A stretch of 64,000 bases of DNA from Acrasis kona (taxonomy: Eukaryota > Heterolobosea > Eutetramitea > Acrasida > Acrasidae), in NCBI GenBank assembly GCA_026419775.2, contig JAOPGA020001893.1, positions 62,001 to 126,000 on the forward strand. Direction: 5' to 3'. Each line of letters starts with the position of its first letter. The stretch's first letter is position 1. Both the position numbers and the translations under genes were made by a program. Positions 11,021 through 20,401 of the stretch are shown here, in pieces. The notes beneath the pieces were generated by a model. It searched no databases. It was given only the letters and a program-made list of their open reading frames with translations, and was not told the DNA's origin.

Positions 11021-12046
11021 TCAAGACGATATTTTAATCTTATCTTTCAAAACCTCTTTGATTCTGGTATATACAGCTCCATAGATTGGGTGTTGGGTAG
11101 GGGCATACTTCAAAAAACTACCTTTGTCTTCCTCATATGATGCGTCTAGGACGTCCAACAAATCTGGACACATTCTTAGCAGTTCCACAATCAACTTCGC
11201 CTTGTCTTCTCCGTTTTGTATTTCACCACCTTTTCTAATCTTACTTGCGTTCCACAAAGTATAAATAAGTTGGCCTGCATGTTCTAGCTTCTTTTTGAAC
11301 ACGATAACAAAATACTTTCCCTCCACAGATTTAACCACACCGTCTACTCCTCCCTCATTATGCTTGAACTGTTTGAACTTTTCTAAGCGCTGGCCAATGT
11401 ACTGTCCAATATTATCGTGTGTAGGTAGGCCTTTGAACTCAATAGATACACTTGTGTAGGGGGATTTTGATACTCTTGTGTATGGGGATTTTGATCTATT
11501 ACGTTTGCCCTCAACGATGCTCTCCAGAATTTCTAACATTTCTAACTTTTTCTTGATGTCCTTAAGCAATATAACGTTTCCATCTCTATCTTTTACGCTC
11601 ACTTTAAAGCATCTCAAGTGTGTTCGTCCAAAAGTATAGAATTCTCGTAACTGTACGTATTTGCCGTACATCATCTTGATAGGTAGAAACCTTGCAATAA
11701 CTTCCTTTGTGAGTAACGACCTGTTCCAGTGCTTGTTGTAGAGCTTGTTGTCCTCAATGTGATAGAAATACTCCTTGACGTCCTTGAGAACTTGTAGGAA
11801 CACAAAGCTTGCTGTCTGCCAGTTCAACGTGACGCCAGGTTTTCGAATAAAGTCAGACAGCAATTGGTTTGATTTAGGATTAGAAAGTAGTTTCTTTAGA
11901 TCATCGAGGACTAGCAGTTTAATGTAATCTTCTCCCTCTTTGTGGCGAATGCTGTTAAGGTCGTATCTCAAATCTTTGTGTTGGTGGCATAATTCCTCAA
12001 GAGCAATGATGAATGTAATCAGTAGAAGTGGTGATATTTGTTCCAT
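11021..12046 (-). CDS. Uncharacterised protein, 341 residues
   Basis: Single exon from an ATG at 12046; I do not recognise the family. The N terminus is hydrophobic (SPLLLITFIIALEEL) but has acidic residues close by, so it is not a convincing signal peptide. The middle holds a short tandem repeat (KSPYTRVS KSPYTSVS) that could be a phosphorylation or docking site. The remainder is mixed helix and strand, rich in Lys and Glu. It follows the TIG/ankyrin gene on the same strand, about 195 bp from that gene's ATG. Codon use looks like that of its neighbours. Confidence 0.65.
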   Translation of the reverse strand: MEQISPLLLITFIIALEELCHQHKDLRYDLNSIRHKEGEDYIKLLVLDDLKKLLSNPKSNQLLSDFIRKPGVTLNWQTASFVFLQVLKDVKEYFYHIEDNKLYNKHWNRSLLTKEVIARFLPIKMMYGKYVQLREFYTFGRTHLRCFKVSVKDRDGNVILLKDIKKKLEMLEILESIVEGKRNRSKSPYTRVSKSPYTSVSIEFKGLPTHDNIGQYIGQRLEKFKQFKHNEGGVDGVVKSVEGKYFVIVFKKKLEHAGQLIYTLWNASKIRKGGEIQNGEDKAKLIVELLRMCPDLLDVLDASYEEDKGSFLKYAPTQHPIYGAVYTRIKEVLKDKIKISS

Positions 12047-13028
12047 AGTCTGTTTATTACTTCATAACATGCCACTTCTTAAATAGGCAACCACTCACAT
12101 CATCTTGTAGCATTCTGTCACATAATGCGTCATCTTGTAATTTCCGATCTATTCTGAGAACATTGTAATGAAAACGAAGTGGAGTGGTAATTTTGATGCA
12201 AAATGCTGTCAAAATTATATTATATTATCAATCTTATATCTATCGGCAAGATTGTTTGGAACAGTACCCATAATTATAGATATGCTCTATACGTAACGCT
12301 TATAGGGATTTGTTATAAACAGTATTTGTAAGACTTACAACATGAACTTAAGCGCCCTTCTTAAAATCGACTTTTTTATATATTCTTACGTAGTTTGATA
12401 AGTTCTACAAGATGGCATATGTCGAATTCCATTTTCAATACATTTTCTAATAAAGTTACAACTTTTTTATCAAAGAAATATACATATGAATATACATATG
12501 ACAGCACATATAGTACGAATACGTTGTTTGGGCTTGGTAAGCTGATTCTTGTCATTTACAGAACAAAAAGTCTCTCAACTTCTTAATTCCAACAATGGGT
12601 CTGTACTTTTCCTTCAGCTTCTGCTTCCAAATTCCAATATCTTCCGTAGAGGAAATTTGACAATGAAAAAATGGTTGGACAAGTTTCCATGAGGTCTGAG
12701 GAAGACGTCTCTTCGTAGCAAAAACTTAATAGTATTTTCTTTATTTAAATTCAAGATTGATTACAACAAGTCTTAAAAAATAAGATACAGAATCACTGCC
12801 ATAACACCTACCCGAAGAAGACCAATGGTTTCTCAGCATTATTTCTTCTTCCTAAATATATATTATGGGAGGGGAGGTTATTGCGGTGATTGTATATAAT
12901 GATTGATCAACAATTTTTAACTGCAATGGCAGAGTCACAATGACATCTTGGTTGGATACAAGATTAAGATACAAGAAAACTCATAAGGTTTACATAAAAA
13001 GAGATTGTATTAATTAATAAACAACAGC
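12047..13028. other. AT-rich intergenic region
   Basis: Nearly 1 kb with only short frames. It contains the upstream region of the 341-residue protein and the 3' flank of the beta-lactamase-family gene. A minor repeated element (atacatatgaatatacatatga, 12480-12501) is the only pattern I noticed. No RNA gene seen. Confidence 0.4.
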
Positions 13029-14482
13029 TTAAAGTTCCGCAAAAGCTTTGTAAAGAGCAAGAGCACGCACATCAACTCCTAGACCAAATCCTTTTGCTTT
13101 GGGAACATATGCGAACGAGACCTTCTTTGATGGGTCCCACACATTCAATGATCCACCAAGACCAGCCCATCCAGTGACATCCGTTCCAGGAATCATTTTA
13201 GCAAAACCACCATACGTCCTTGTAATGTTCTTGACCAGAGTGAGGTCAAATGCAGTTCCGTACACTGTGTTGGCCATCTTGACCGCCTTATCGTTTTTAA
13301 AAAAGGAAACGCCGTCAACGGGTAGACCTTCAAGAGCCATAATGTGACCAATTTTGGCCATGGACACAGCATTAGTGAAACCACCCGCTGATGTAACACA
13401 AGTCAAATCTCTCCATAGTCTAGTATTTGTGAAATTTTCAGGTTCATTAGAAAGTATTCTTGCGGACTTCATCGCAAGAGATGTTTTATTCAAAAAGTTT
13501 TTAAATGAGGTACGATCTGCCAGTTCGGGTACAAATGGAATGTTCACTAAAATGCGTGGCAAAAGTCTTACAAAAAATTTCAGCTTTGGGTACTCGTAGA
13601 ATGCACTGAAGCGCTCCTCCTTTTCTATTGGCAGACCAAAAGTAAATTCAACATTAAGAGGTCCTGCTATTTCGTCTTGTATAAACTGATTGGCATCACG
13701 TCGCTTAGGATCGACTCGTCTGATTAGTTCATTTAGGTAGAGCCCTCCTGACACCATGTGATAGGCGGTCGTGCGAACAGAATTAAAATTGTGTTTTTGT
13801 TTGGCAAGATGAGTGGCTATTTCGTCCAGACGCTGACCGGAAGAAAGTAGTTCAAAAGGGATTAAATCATCTAGCCAAGCAACTCCACCAGCCTGTATTG
13901 GTTAAACTTTCGAATAGAATTTGCTACTTACATGTTGAAGCATGTCAGACACGGTGACATTCTCCTTACCACCCTGTGCAAATTCTGGCCAGTAGGTTGC
14001 AATGGGTTCTTCGTATTTGAGAAAACCACGGTCCACTAGGATTGAGATAACAATGCCGGTCTTGTTAATTAGTAAATACTGAGTGATTCGTTCTTACCAC
14101 TGCCTTGCTACTAGAAAATACGTTTTGAAGAGAATCGCGGAATGGTTTCTCTCCGTTCAATCCATCAGCAAATCCACCACAAAGATCAACAACTTTTTCT
14201 CCATCCTCTATAAAATGTTAAAAAGCAATTAATGTTTGATCGCATACCGAAGATTGCAAAACAAGAGGCGACATCATTTCCGTCTTCAAATAACTTTTGA
14301 TAAATACTCTTGAGTTTAGAGTACTTTGGTTTTGTATATCCCTCAACCACCACTTGTTTTGGACACCCTATATTGAATAATGTGCACTGAGGGGAATGGT
14401 AAGTTCCTCCTTTTATTACTGCGTATAATAGAACAGAAACCAAGACAACGACGACTGAGAGAGCTCTTTTGAGAATAGGCAT
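13029..14482 (-). CDS. Beta-lactamase-related serine hydrolase (class C/LACTB-like), membrane-anchored
   Basis: Four exons (14482-14248, 14207-14098, 14060-13932, 13892-13029) with 40-, 37- and 39-bp introns give 445 residues. An N-terminal hydrophobic segment (ALSVVVVLVSVLLYAVI, residues about 8-24) predicts a signal anchor, so the catalytic domain probably faces the secretory lumen or outside. The nucleophile motif SxxK is seen as SSSK in NVFSSSKAVTGIV. It is followed by family-typical YWPEFAQGGKENVTV and a Tyr near AYHMVSGG. A late Gly-rich WAGLGGSLNVWD matches the KTG-like position. These proteins are usually esterases or peptidases in eukaryotes, not antibiotic resistance enzymes; the substrate is unknown. 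The start is the first in-frame ATG; a TTG six codons earlier is not used. Confidence 0.85.
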
Positions 14483-14645
14483 CTTTGAAGTTTGTGACAA
14501 AAGAATAAAAATAAAAGCTCTTGTAATGAAATCTATAGTGTCCGCATGCGGGAATGGCCGCAGTCGAACAAACGGACGGTCTCAATCAATTTCGGTATTA
14601 ATACTTAACCCTGGAACAAAATAATTCATTATAAGAAGTACTAGT

Positions 14646-16753
14646 TTATAAGTTGAAAATTTCTTTGTGACAGAGCAATCTGTTTGGAGAAACATCATGA
14701 CAGGCGATCCTAACGTCTCTATTCATGTCCTCTGGACCACAAGTGCACACAGATATAGCACCACCATGCTTATCCGCTATATCGCTCAATATTTTCTTGA
14801 AATTGGGCCTCCCAAGGTTAACTGAGATTCCATTACCAAGGTCATTGACATCAGTTCCTTCTTGTCTAGTAAGATATAATTTGACTTCAGATGAATTATT
14901 ACTCCAAACAGCTTCGCCACTAGTCAGATCCGGAATGAGTTGCCATAAATCAGTATTCTTAGTTGTCCATATCAAATATATATTCTTCCCATTGTAGTTA
15001 TCAATAACATGTTGCAGCATACACATTAACGGAGTAACTCCTATACCTCCAGCTACCAATACAATTGTTTCACAATCTTCATATGCGTGAGATATTTGAC
15101 CATATGGACCTTCAACTTCGTATGTGTACATTAGATAAATACATCAACCCTAGCTGCCCAACGAGCTAACTTACTTGTCCATTTAGTGCTTCCTTTCGAA
15201 CCGCCATCCTTTACAAATATAGTAAATGATCCATCGTGATTAATTGACGCAACTGAAAATGGATGCCACTCAGTAGAACTCACATCGCCAATCCAAACAT
15301 AAACATGTTGTCCTGGCTGCAAATTCTTTATTGACTTTTTGTAAACTACCAACCTAGTCACATGTGACTGTTGCATATACTGTACATCTAACAACTTTGC
15401 AGGAGCACAAACACCAAATACAAATCTCATACCCAAATCAAACAAGTACAATAAAACACCTGTTATCATGTAAGGAACTGATTGGTTTGGCTTGGCATGT
15501 AGAATTATTAACCCAAAGCTAATCATGCCCAACGCTACATGAATTTTTACAAAGTAGCTCCATATGCGCCTTCTAATGGGAGCATAACCGAGAGTAGCTC
15601 CAATGCAAAGTAATAGCCATGCAATTGTACCAGCTAATGTATATTTGGAAGTGCGTGGGTTAAATACAAAAGCTTGCATAATGCCATATTCAATCAGCAT
15701 CATGACACCATGCACAGTCATGCTAAACAAGTTGAAATAAGCTATTCCTCTGTGATACTTTAATGCTCTTTCGTGAGAGATACCAAATATATACAAGAAG
15801 ATTGAATTTCTAGTGACTGGGAACAACACAAATGATAGATTGACTACAATAACCCACGCAAAACCTCTTCCAATAGGGCTTGGCTCTTTCCATCTAATAG
15901 CTCCAACGTATTCCTGCATAAACCATGTAGCACAGAGTATCAGATGCATACAAGCTATAAAAATCTCTCCTATCGTCAAATCAGCTATAGGGTCCAATAT
16001 ACGTAGCATTGGGTTGTCAGAGTATTGCGACAACTTCTTGTGAAGCAAGAAATGTAGTTGAGGACTATTTTTTAAGCGTTTTGGTGCCAAACAACCAGTA
16101 GTGAATAACGCTAAGAGGATCGTTAATGATATAACTGTAGCTGTGATATAGTACTGGAACTTGATGGGAGGGTATTTGATTTTAGGCGGTGTGATGAATG
16201 TTGCTGTAAGTTCCTCGTAATTTGTGAACGGCAGCGATAAATCCGAACGTAGGTTGTGATAATACAAATAAACTTTAGTTGGACCTGGAGCTATGGAAGA
16301 ATCCCACTTGTCATTTTGTGAAGTAACATTTAACCTTCTTATAAACTTTAGGTGAGTAACGCCATTGAATACAATTCCATTGTACGACAAGAGATTATCC
16401 TCCCCAGCTGGCTTCATCAACGTATCAAACGATGCAATCGCGCTCTTGGCATCAATAGCAAATGCATCACGTACAATGTATTTAAACGTCGTCGTATCAT
16501 AATAACCAACAATTGCATCAGCATCACGTATAGAATGAAACAGCATGGTAACATATCCACTCGATTTCAACGACAGCGCAATCTCAATTTGATTCTTGCC
16601 CTCATCAACGTTCCAATACATTGTTGTGGGGGAGTTGTTGGGTGCCTTCACTTTATTACGATATTCCCCATCCAATTGAATCACCTTCTTATCCGTATCA
16701 GCCCTCACCGCAATCAGCAACACCAACAACACCAACACCTGTAAGTATTTCAT
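14646..16753 (-). CDS. DOMON domain / ferric reductase-like transmembrane flavocytochrome (FRE/NOX fold), frame problem near 15131
   Basis: Signal peptide (YLQVLVLLVLLIAVRA) is followed by a DOMON domain (residues about 20-180), which binds haem or sugar. A six-helix ferric-reductase domain then carries two HX13H pairs: HRGIAYFNLFSMTVH and HVALGMISFGLIILH, the usual bis-haem ligands. The C-terminal half holds the FAD motif HPFSVAS, the NADPH motif VAGGIGVTP and the CGPEDM motif. Such proteins move electrons from NADPH across a membrane to iron, oxygen or another acceptor. The open frame stops at 15131 (ARVDVFI stop); EVEGPYG continues in another frame. A 59-bp intron (GTAAGT at about 15179 to AAG) restores the frame but removes residues usually kept between WT and EGPYG. 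Otherwise an indel exists. Confidence 0.8.
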
Positions 16754-16813
16754 AATTATCTAACACCAAAATAGGAACAATTACGATAAAATTAGAACAA
16801 ATCATTTATTCAA

Positions 16814-19800
16814 TCATACATAACCTTCGGCACCCATGTGTTGATGATGGTGCATCATCATCTCCTGAGCACTCTGTGGCATCATCAAACCATTAGCAGG
16901 ACTCAAGGTCACCTGCTGCAATTGCTTCAACGTCTCCACCAATTGTTGTTTGCTCAACAATCCAATCTCATGCAATCTATACATGTGGCACATGACCAAC
17001 TGTTTCATCTCCCCATCTCTCTCTCCCCTCCTAATCAAATTTCTATACTCCCTGTCCACAAACGTATGGCACAGCATATCAACGTCCTCGTCGCTGTTCA
17101 AAGGACCTCTCTCCATCACGTGTTGGTTCCATCTGGTCATAAAGTCCTTCTCGCTCAGGCACACCTGCTTGATGCGCTGCAAATGAACCTTATTTCGATC
17201 CTGCTCCCATCGTGGCCAGTGCTTGTACTCGTTATCGATCTGGCCCACCAACATGGGGTGCATGGGCTCCAGAGTGATGGGGTGCACCACTTGATAGTTG
17301 CGTAACTCTCTGGGCATCACGTTAGCAGGTGCCGGCGACTCCAAGAGCTGCACTTCGTTGGGTTGTTTCAATTCCGTCGCAATGATGCTGTAATAGGATT
17401 GCATTTGTGTTTGGTTGGCATCGAAAAAGTAGAATCTAAACATGTGACCGTGATGAGTCTTCATGTGCGCTTGCAAGTACTTGAAAGCATTGTCGCTGCT
17501 CATGACGCTTCGTTGGGTGAATTCGCCACATAGCGGACAATTGTGATCCCATCGCAAGCTCATGCTCTCGATGCATCGCTCTTCGTCCCTCTTCATGTGC
17601 AACACTCTGCACACTACGTAATTGTGGAGCGGAGGCAGGGGCATGGCCGCCAGTAATTGCTCGGTGGTTGCCGTTCCGTTGTTGGCTTGTTCGAGCACTT
17701 GTTGTTGAGTGACGCGTAGTGCTTCAAAGTGTACTTTGGGGAACGTGAATTCCACGTGAGGTTCGCAATCTGGAATTTGAGTGGGAATGGAATCACAAAA
17801 GTTGATTTCGAATGTGATGGGTTGGATGCGATCCGTGGTGGAATTGATGAAATTGTAGAATTGGAATTGATACTTGCCATCGAAGAATCCGCCGCTGAAC
17901 AAATGGAACGTGCTCACATTGTTGCTGTACATGTAATAATTCCAGTTGTCGATGGGAATGATCTTGTCGTCTGGTTGCGGCATGCTCATTTGAGTGGCTT
18001 GAATTTGAGATGTTTTCACGGCTTGACGAATTTGAACGCCCAAGAATAATTGATTCAATAACAATGTGTTGATTTTGGAATCGGTGATTTGTTGGGGTCT
18101 GAAATTCTCGTAGAAGCTCAACAAGTTGGTCGGGAATCGAACCACTAATGGTTGAGTGCTGGTGCTCACAATGTGCGATCGATAAGAATGTAAACAAATG
18201 GGACTCATGTTGCTTTGAATGGGCGCGCTGATTCCGTAGAATAATCCAATGGTACAATCGGCTTCCAAAATTTCTGGTTGGTTGGGTAGGGATGTGAAAT
18301 TCTTCAACAACTCGCTGATTTGAATGGTGACCGTTGCGTACTTTTCGGGATGTTTGGTGATGGTTTGATGATCCAAAAACAAATCATGTAGTTTTTTGAT
18401 CTTGCGCGTCTTGTTCGCTACGCTGCGTTTGCGAATGAATACTGGTGATTCGGTCACGAAACCCTTCTCCACTCTTTTTTCTCTGGTTCGTCCGATGCGA
18501 TCCTTGCGCGAGATTTTTTGTTTCTTGATCTTTTTACCTTCTGCATCGACCAATTGTGATGATTGTGATGATTGTTGCGACTGTTGTTGAATGTGAGGAA
18601 GGACGTCTTGACTGTTTGGTTGACTGTATTGTGCATCCAGTTGATTGTTTTGACTGAATGACAGGTGATGAATGTCGCTCACTGGCATGACGCCCTCCAT
18701 GGCCTCTTGTTGGTTGACCATGACCATGGCTTCTGCTGCTCGCTTGCGATCCTCTTGTGACTCTGCAGAGTAATTCTGAGAGTTAAAATTATCTGGTAAT
18801 GTGGGATCGTTGCCTCGTAGATGGATCCTTTTGTCGAACAGGAGCACATTCTGAGCCAAACGAATGGGGTCGAATTCATCTCCTTCCTTTTCTTCTTCGC
18901 TCAACTCATCTTCGTCGGATGAATCTTCGGCGGGACTGTCGTCCGATGAACTTTCTTCGTCGCTGCTGAAAACAACTTTTCTCTTTTTTTTCGCTGGTGC
19001 CGCTTGTGCTCTCTTCTCTGGCGCTGCTCTTTGCTTCTTGCTTGGCGTTCCATCTTGGATCAAATTCAACTTGACTGCACGTTGACGGATCCACACGTCA
19101 GCTCTGACTCCGTTCATTTTCTTTGCAATGAGGGCCCATTGGTCTCCGAGGTCGTGGTATAGCTTGGTCAACTTCTTGTCTTCTGCGTTGCTCCATTCTT
19201 TGTGATTAAGCTTAGGGTTGATGACACGCATGTAGCGTTGGTAGACGCTCTGTGGCGTTAATTTGTTTTCGAAAACGTCCTGTGAAATCTTAGTCCATTT
19301 AATCTTTTCTCCATTGTCGCTATATTTTTTGGAATTGATGGCAGCAATTAGGGCTTCGTCCTGGTCTGTGGACCAATTATGTCTTACTGCTCTCTGTCTG
19401 TTCTTTTTCTTTACTTTACCATTCTTCTTTCCATTACCATCCGCGTCCAAGTCGTCATCCTCTCCCATTGCATCGGGGTCATCGGATGCGGCATTCTTGC
19501 GACCCCTCCTCTTTTTTTGAGCAGTGTTGGCCACTTGTTGTATCATTGTATTTCCGCCCATCATTAATGGACTTCCAGTTGGTTGCTTCATCATGATTGG
19601 CTGTCCTGGTACGCCATATGCTATCTTGGGTGAATAAGCCATTCCTCGGCCCATTGTAGCAGGCATGGGCATAGAGTACGCCTGTGGTACCTGACCTCCC
19701 CGAACTGGCATGTATCCTAAATGTGGTTGTGGGATTGGTATCATAGGGCCCCTGTATTGTGAAGGACTAGATGGCTGCATCATTTGTTGGTATTGTGCTT

Positions 19801-19885
19801 GCGCTAGTCGCTGTTGGGTTGTTGGACTTTGAGGTGAACCTGGATAGGGCTGACCATTACTATCACTTCCGTAACTATTGTTCAT
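16814..19885 (-). CDS. SUZ12: Suz12-like PRC2 subunit with N-terminal Myb/SANT pair and C-terminal VEFS box
   Basis: Single exon, 1023 residues from the ATG at 19885. Suz12 is a core subunit of Polycomb repressive complex 2, which methylates histone H3 lysine 27. Residues about 170-223 and 227-277 form two Myb/SANT-type repeats (HNWSTDQDEALIAAI ... KWTKISQDVF; KEWSNAEDKKLTKLYHDLG ... QWALIAKKM). Acidic and basic patches and Gln-rich stretches follow. A C2H2-type finger (CPLC ... HMKTHH) lies at about residues 780-808. It precedes a VEFS-box-like region (DFMTRWNQHVMERG ... FVDREYRNLI ... MCHMYRLHEIGLLS) at about 910-995. Finger plus VEFS box is the Suz12 signature. The Myb pair is not part of animal, plant or fungal Suz12 as I know it and would add DNA or histone-tail binding. 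Confidence 0.82.
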   Translation of the reverse strand: MNNSYGSDSNGQPYPGSPQSPTTQQRLAQAQYQQMMQPSSPSQYRGPMIPIPQPHLGYMPVRGGQVPQAYSMPMPATMGRGMAYSPKIAYGVPGQPIMMKQPTGSPLMMGGNTMIQQVANTAQKKRRGRKNAASDDPDAMGEDDDLDADGNGKKNGKVKKKNRQRAVRHNWSTDQDEALIAAINSKKYSDNGEKIKWTKISQDVFENKLTPQSVYQRYMRVINPKLNHKEWSNAEDKKLTKLYHDLGDQWALIAKKMNGVRADVWIRQRAVKLNLIQDGTPSKKQRAAPEKRAQAAPAKKKRKVVFSSDEESSSDDSPAEDSSDEDELSEEEKEGDEFDPIRLAQNVLLFDKRIHLRGNDPTLPDNFNSQNYSAESQEDRKRAAEAMVMVNQQEAMEGVMPVSDIHHLSFSQNNQLDAQYSQPNSQDVLPHIQQQSQQSSQSSQLVDAEGKKIKKQKISRKDRIGRTREKRVEKGFVTESPVFIRKRSVANKTRKIKKLHDLFLDHQTITKHPEKYATVTIQISELLKNFTSLPNQPEILEADCTIGLFYGISAPIQSNMSPICLHSYRSHIVSTSTQPLVVRFPTNLLSFYENFRPQQITDSKINTLLLNQLFLGVQIRQAVKTSQIQATQMSMPQPDDKIIPIDNWNYYMYSNNVSTFHLFSGGFFDGKYQFQFYNFINSTTDRIQPITFEINFCDSIPTQIPDCEPHVEFTFPKVHFEALRVTQQQVLEQANNGTATTEQLLAAMPLPPLHNYVVCRVLHMKRDEERCIESMSLRWDHNCPLCGEFTQRSVMSSDNAFKYLQAHMKTHHGHMFRFYFFDANQTQMQSYYSIIATELKQPNEVQLLESPAPANVMPRELRNYQVVHPITLEPMHPMLVGQIDNEYKHWPRWEQDRNKVHLQRIKQVCLSEKDFMTRWNQHVMERGPLNSDEDVDMLCHTFVDREYRNLIRRGERDGEMKQLVMCHMYRLHEIGLLSKQQLVETLKQLQQVTLSPANGLMMPQSAQEMMMHHHQHMGAEGYV

Positions 19886-20401
19886 GGATCTTTGAAGCAC
19901 TCCTTACAACGCAATATACCTCTTCCTCTTGAAGTTGTAACGTTATGTCTGGGTCGATCACAACGAGTGTTTAACAAAAACTTTAATGATTGGATAAAAC
20001 CTTCAACCAATCTAAAAATGTAAGGTCAACCAAAACTTTCAAACGAATTATTTACGTCTCAACTCCAATAGGAAGGTTTCAATCTATTTAATCCTTAACG
20101 GAGCACAACTGTCCAACTTAACTCCACAACTCCCTCCTAGTTTTCTAGTAAAATTCATACAACATATAAGTTGAGTGACAAGTCGTTAGACATTTTGTCG
20201 ATTGTAAGATGTCGTGAAAAGAAACTTTTGCAAAGTGGAGGTTGACTAAAGAATGTTGAAATCAATGGTCATCAAAAACACATGCGAATAAAAACTGTCA
20301 ACCCACGTAATTAATGCAACTCAAAGAATACACATATATACTAAAAACCAGTCATTCACATTAAATTCCCATCAAATTACACAAAAATATTTTTATTTCA
20401 A
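19886..20401. other. Intergenic region
   Basis: About 500 bp of AT-rich DNA between two leftward genes: the promoter side of the Suz12-like gene and the 3' flank of the F-box/WD40 gene. No frame or RNA gene seen. Confidence 0.4.

Noticed and set aside
13029-14482. Antibiotic-resistance beta-lactamase acquired from bacteria
   Set aside because: Three short introns, a membrane anchor and LACTB-like motifs indicate a native eukaryotic family member.
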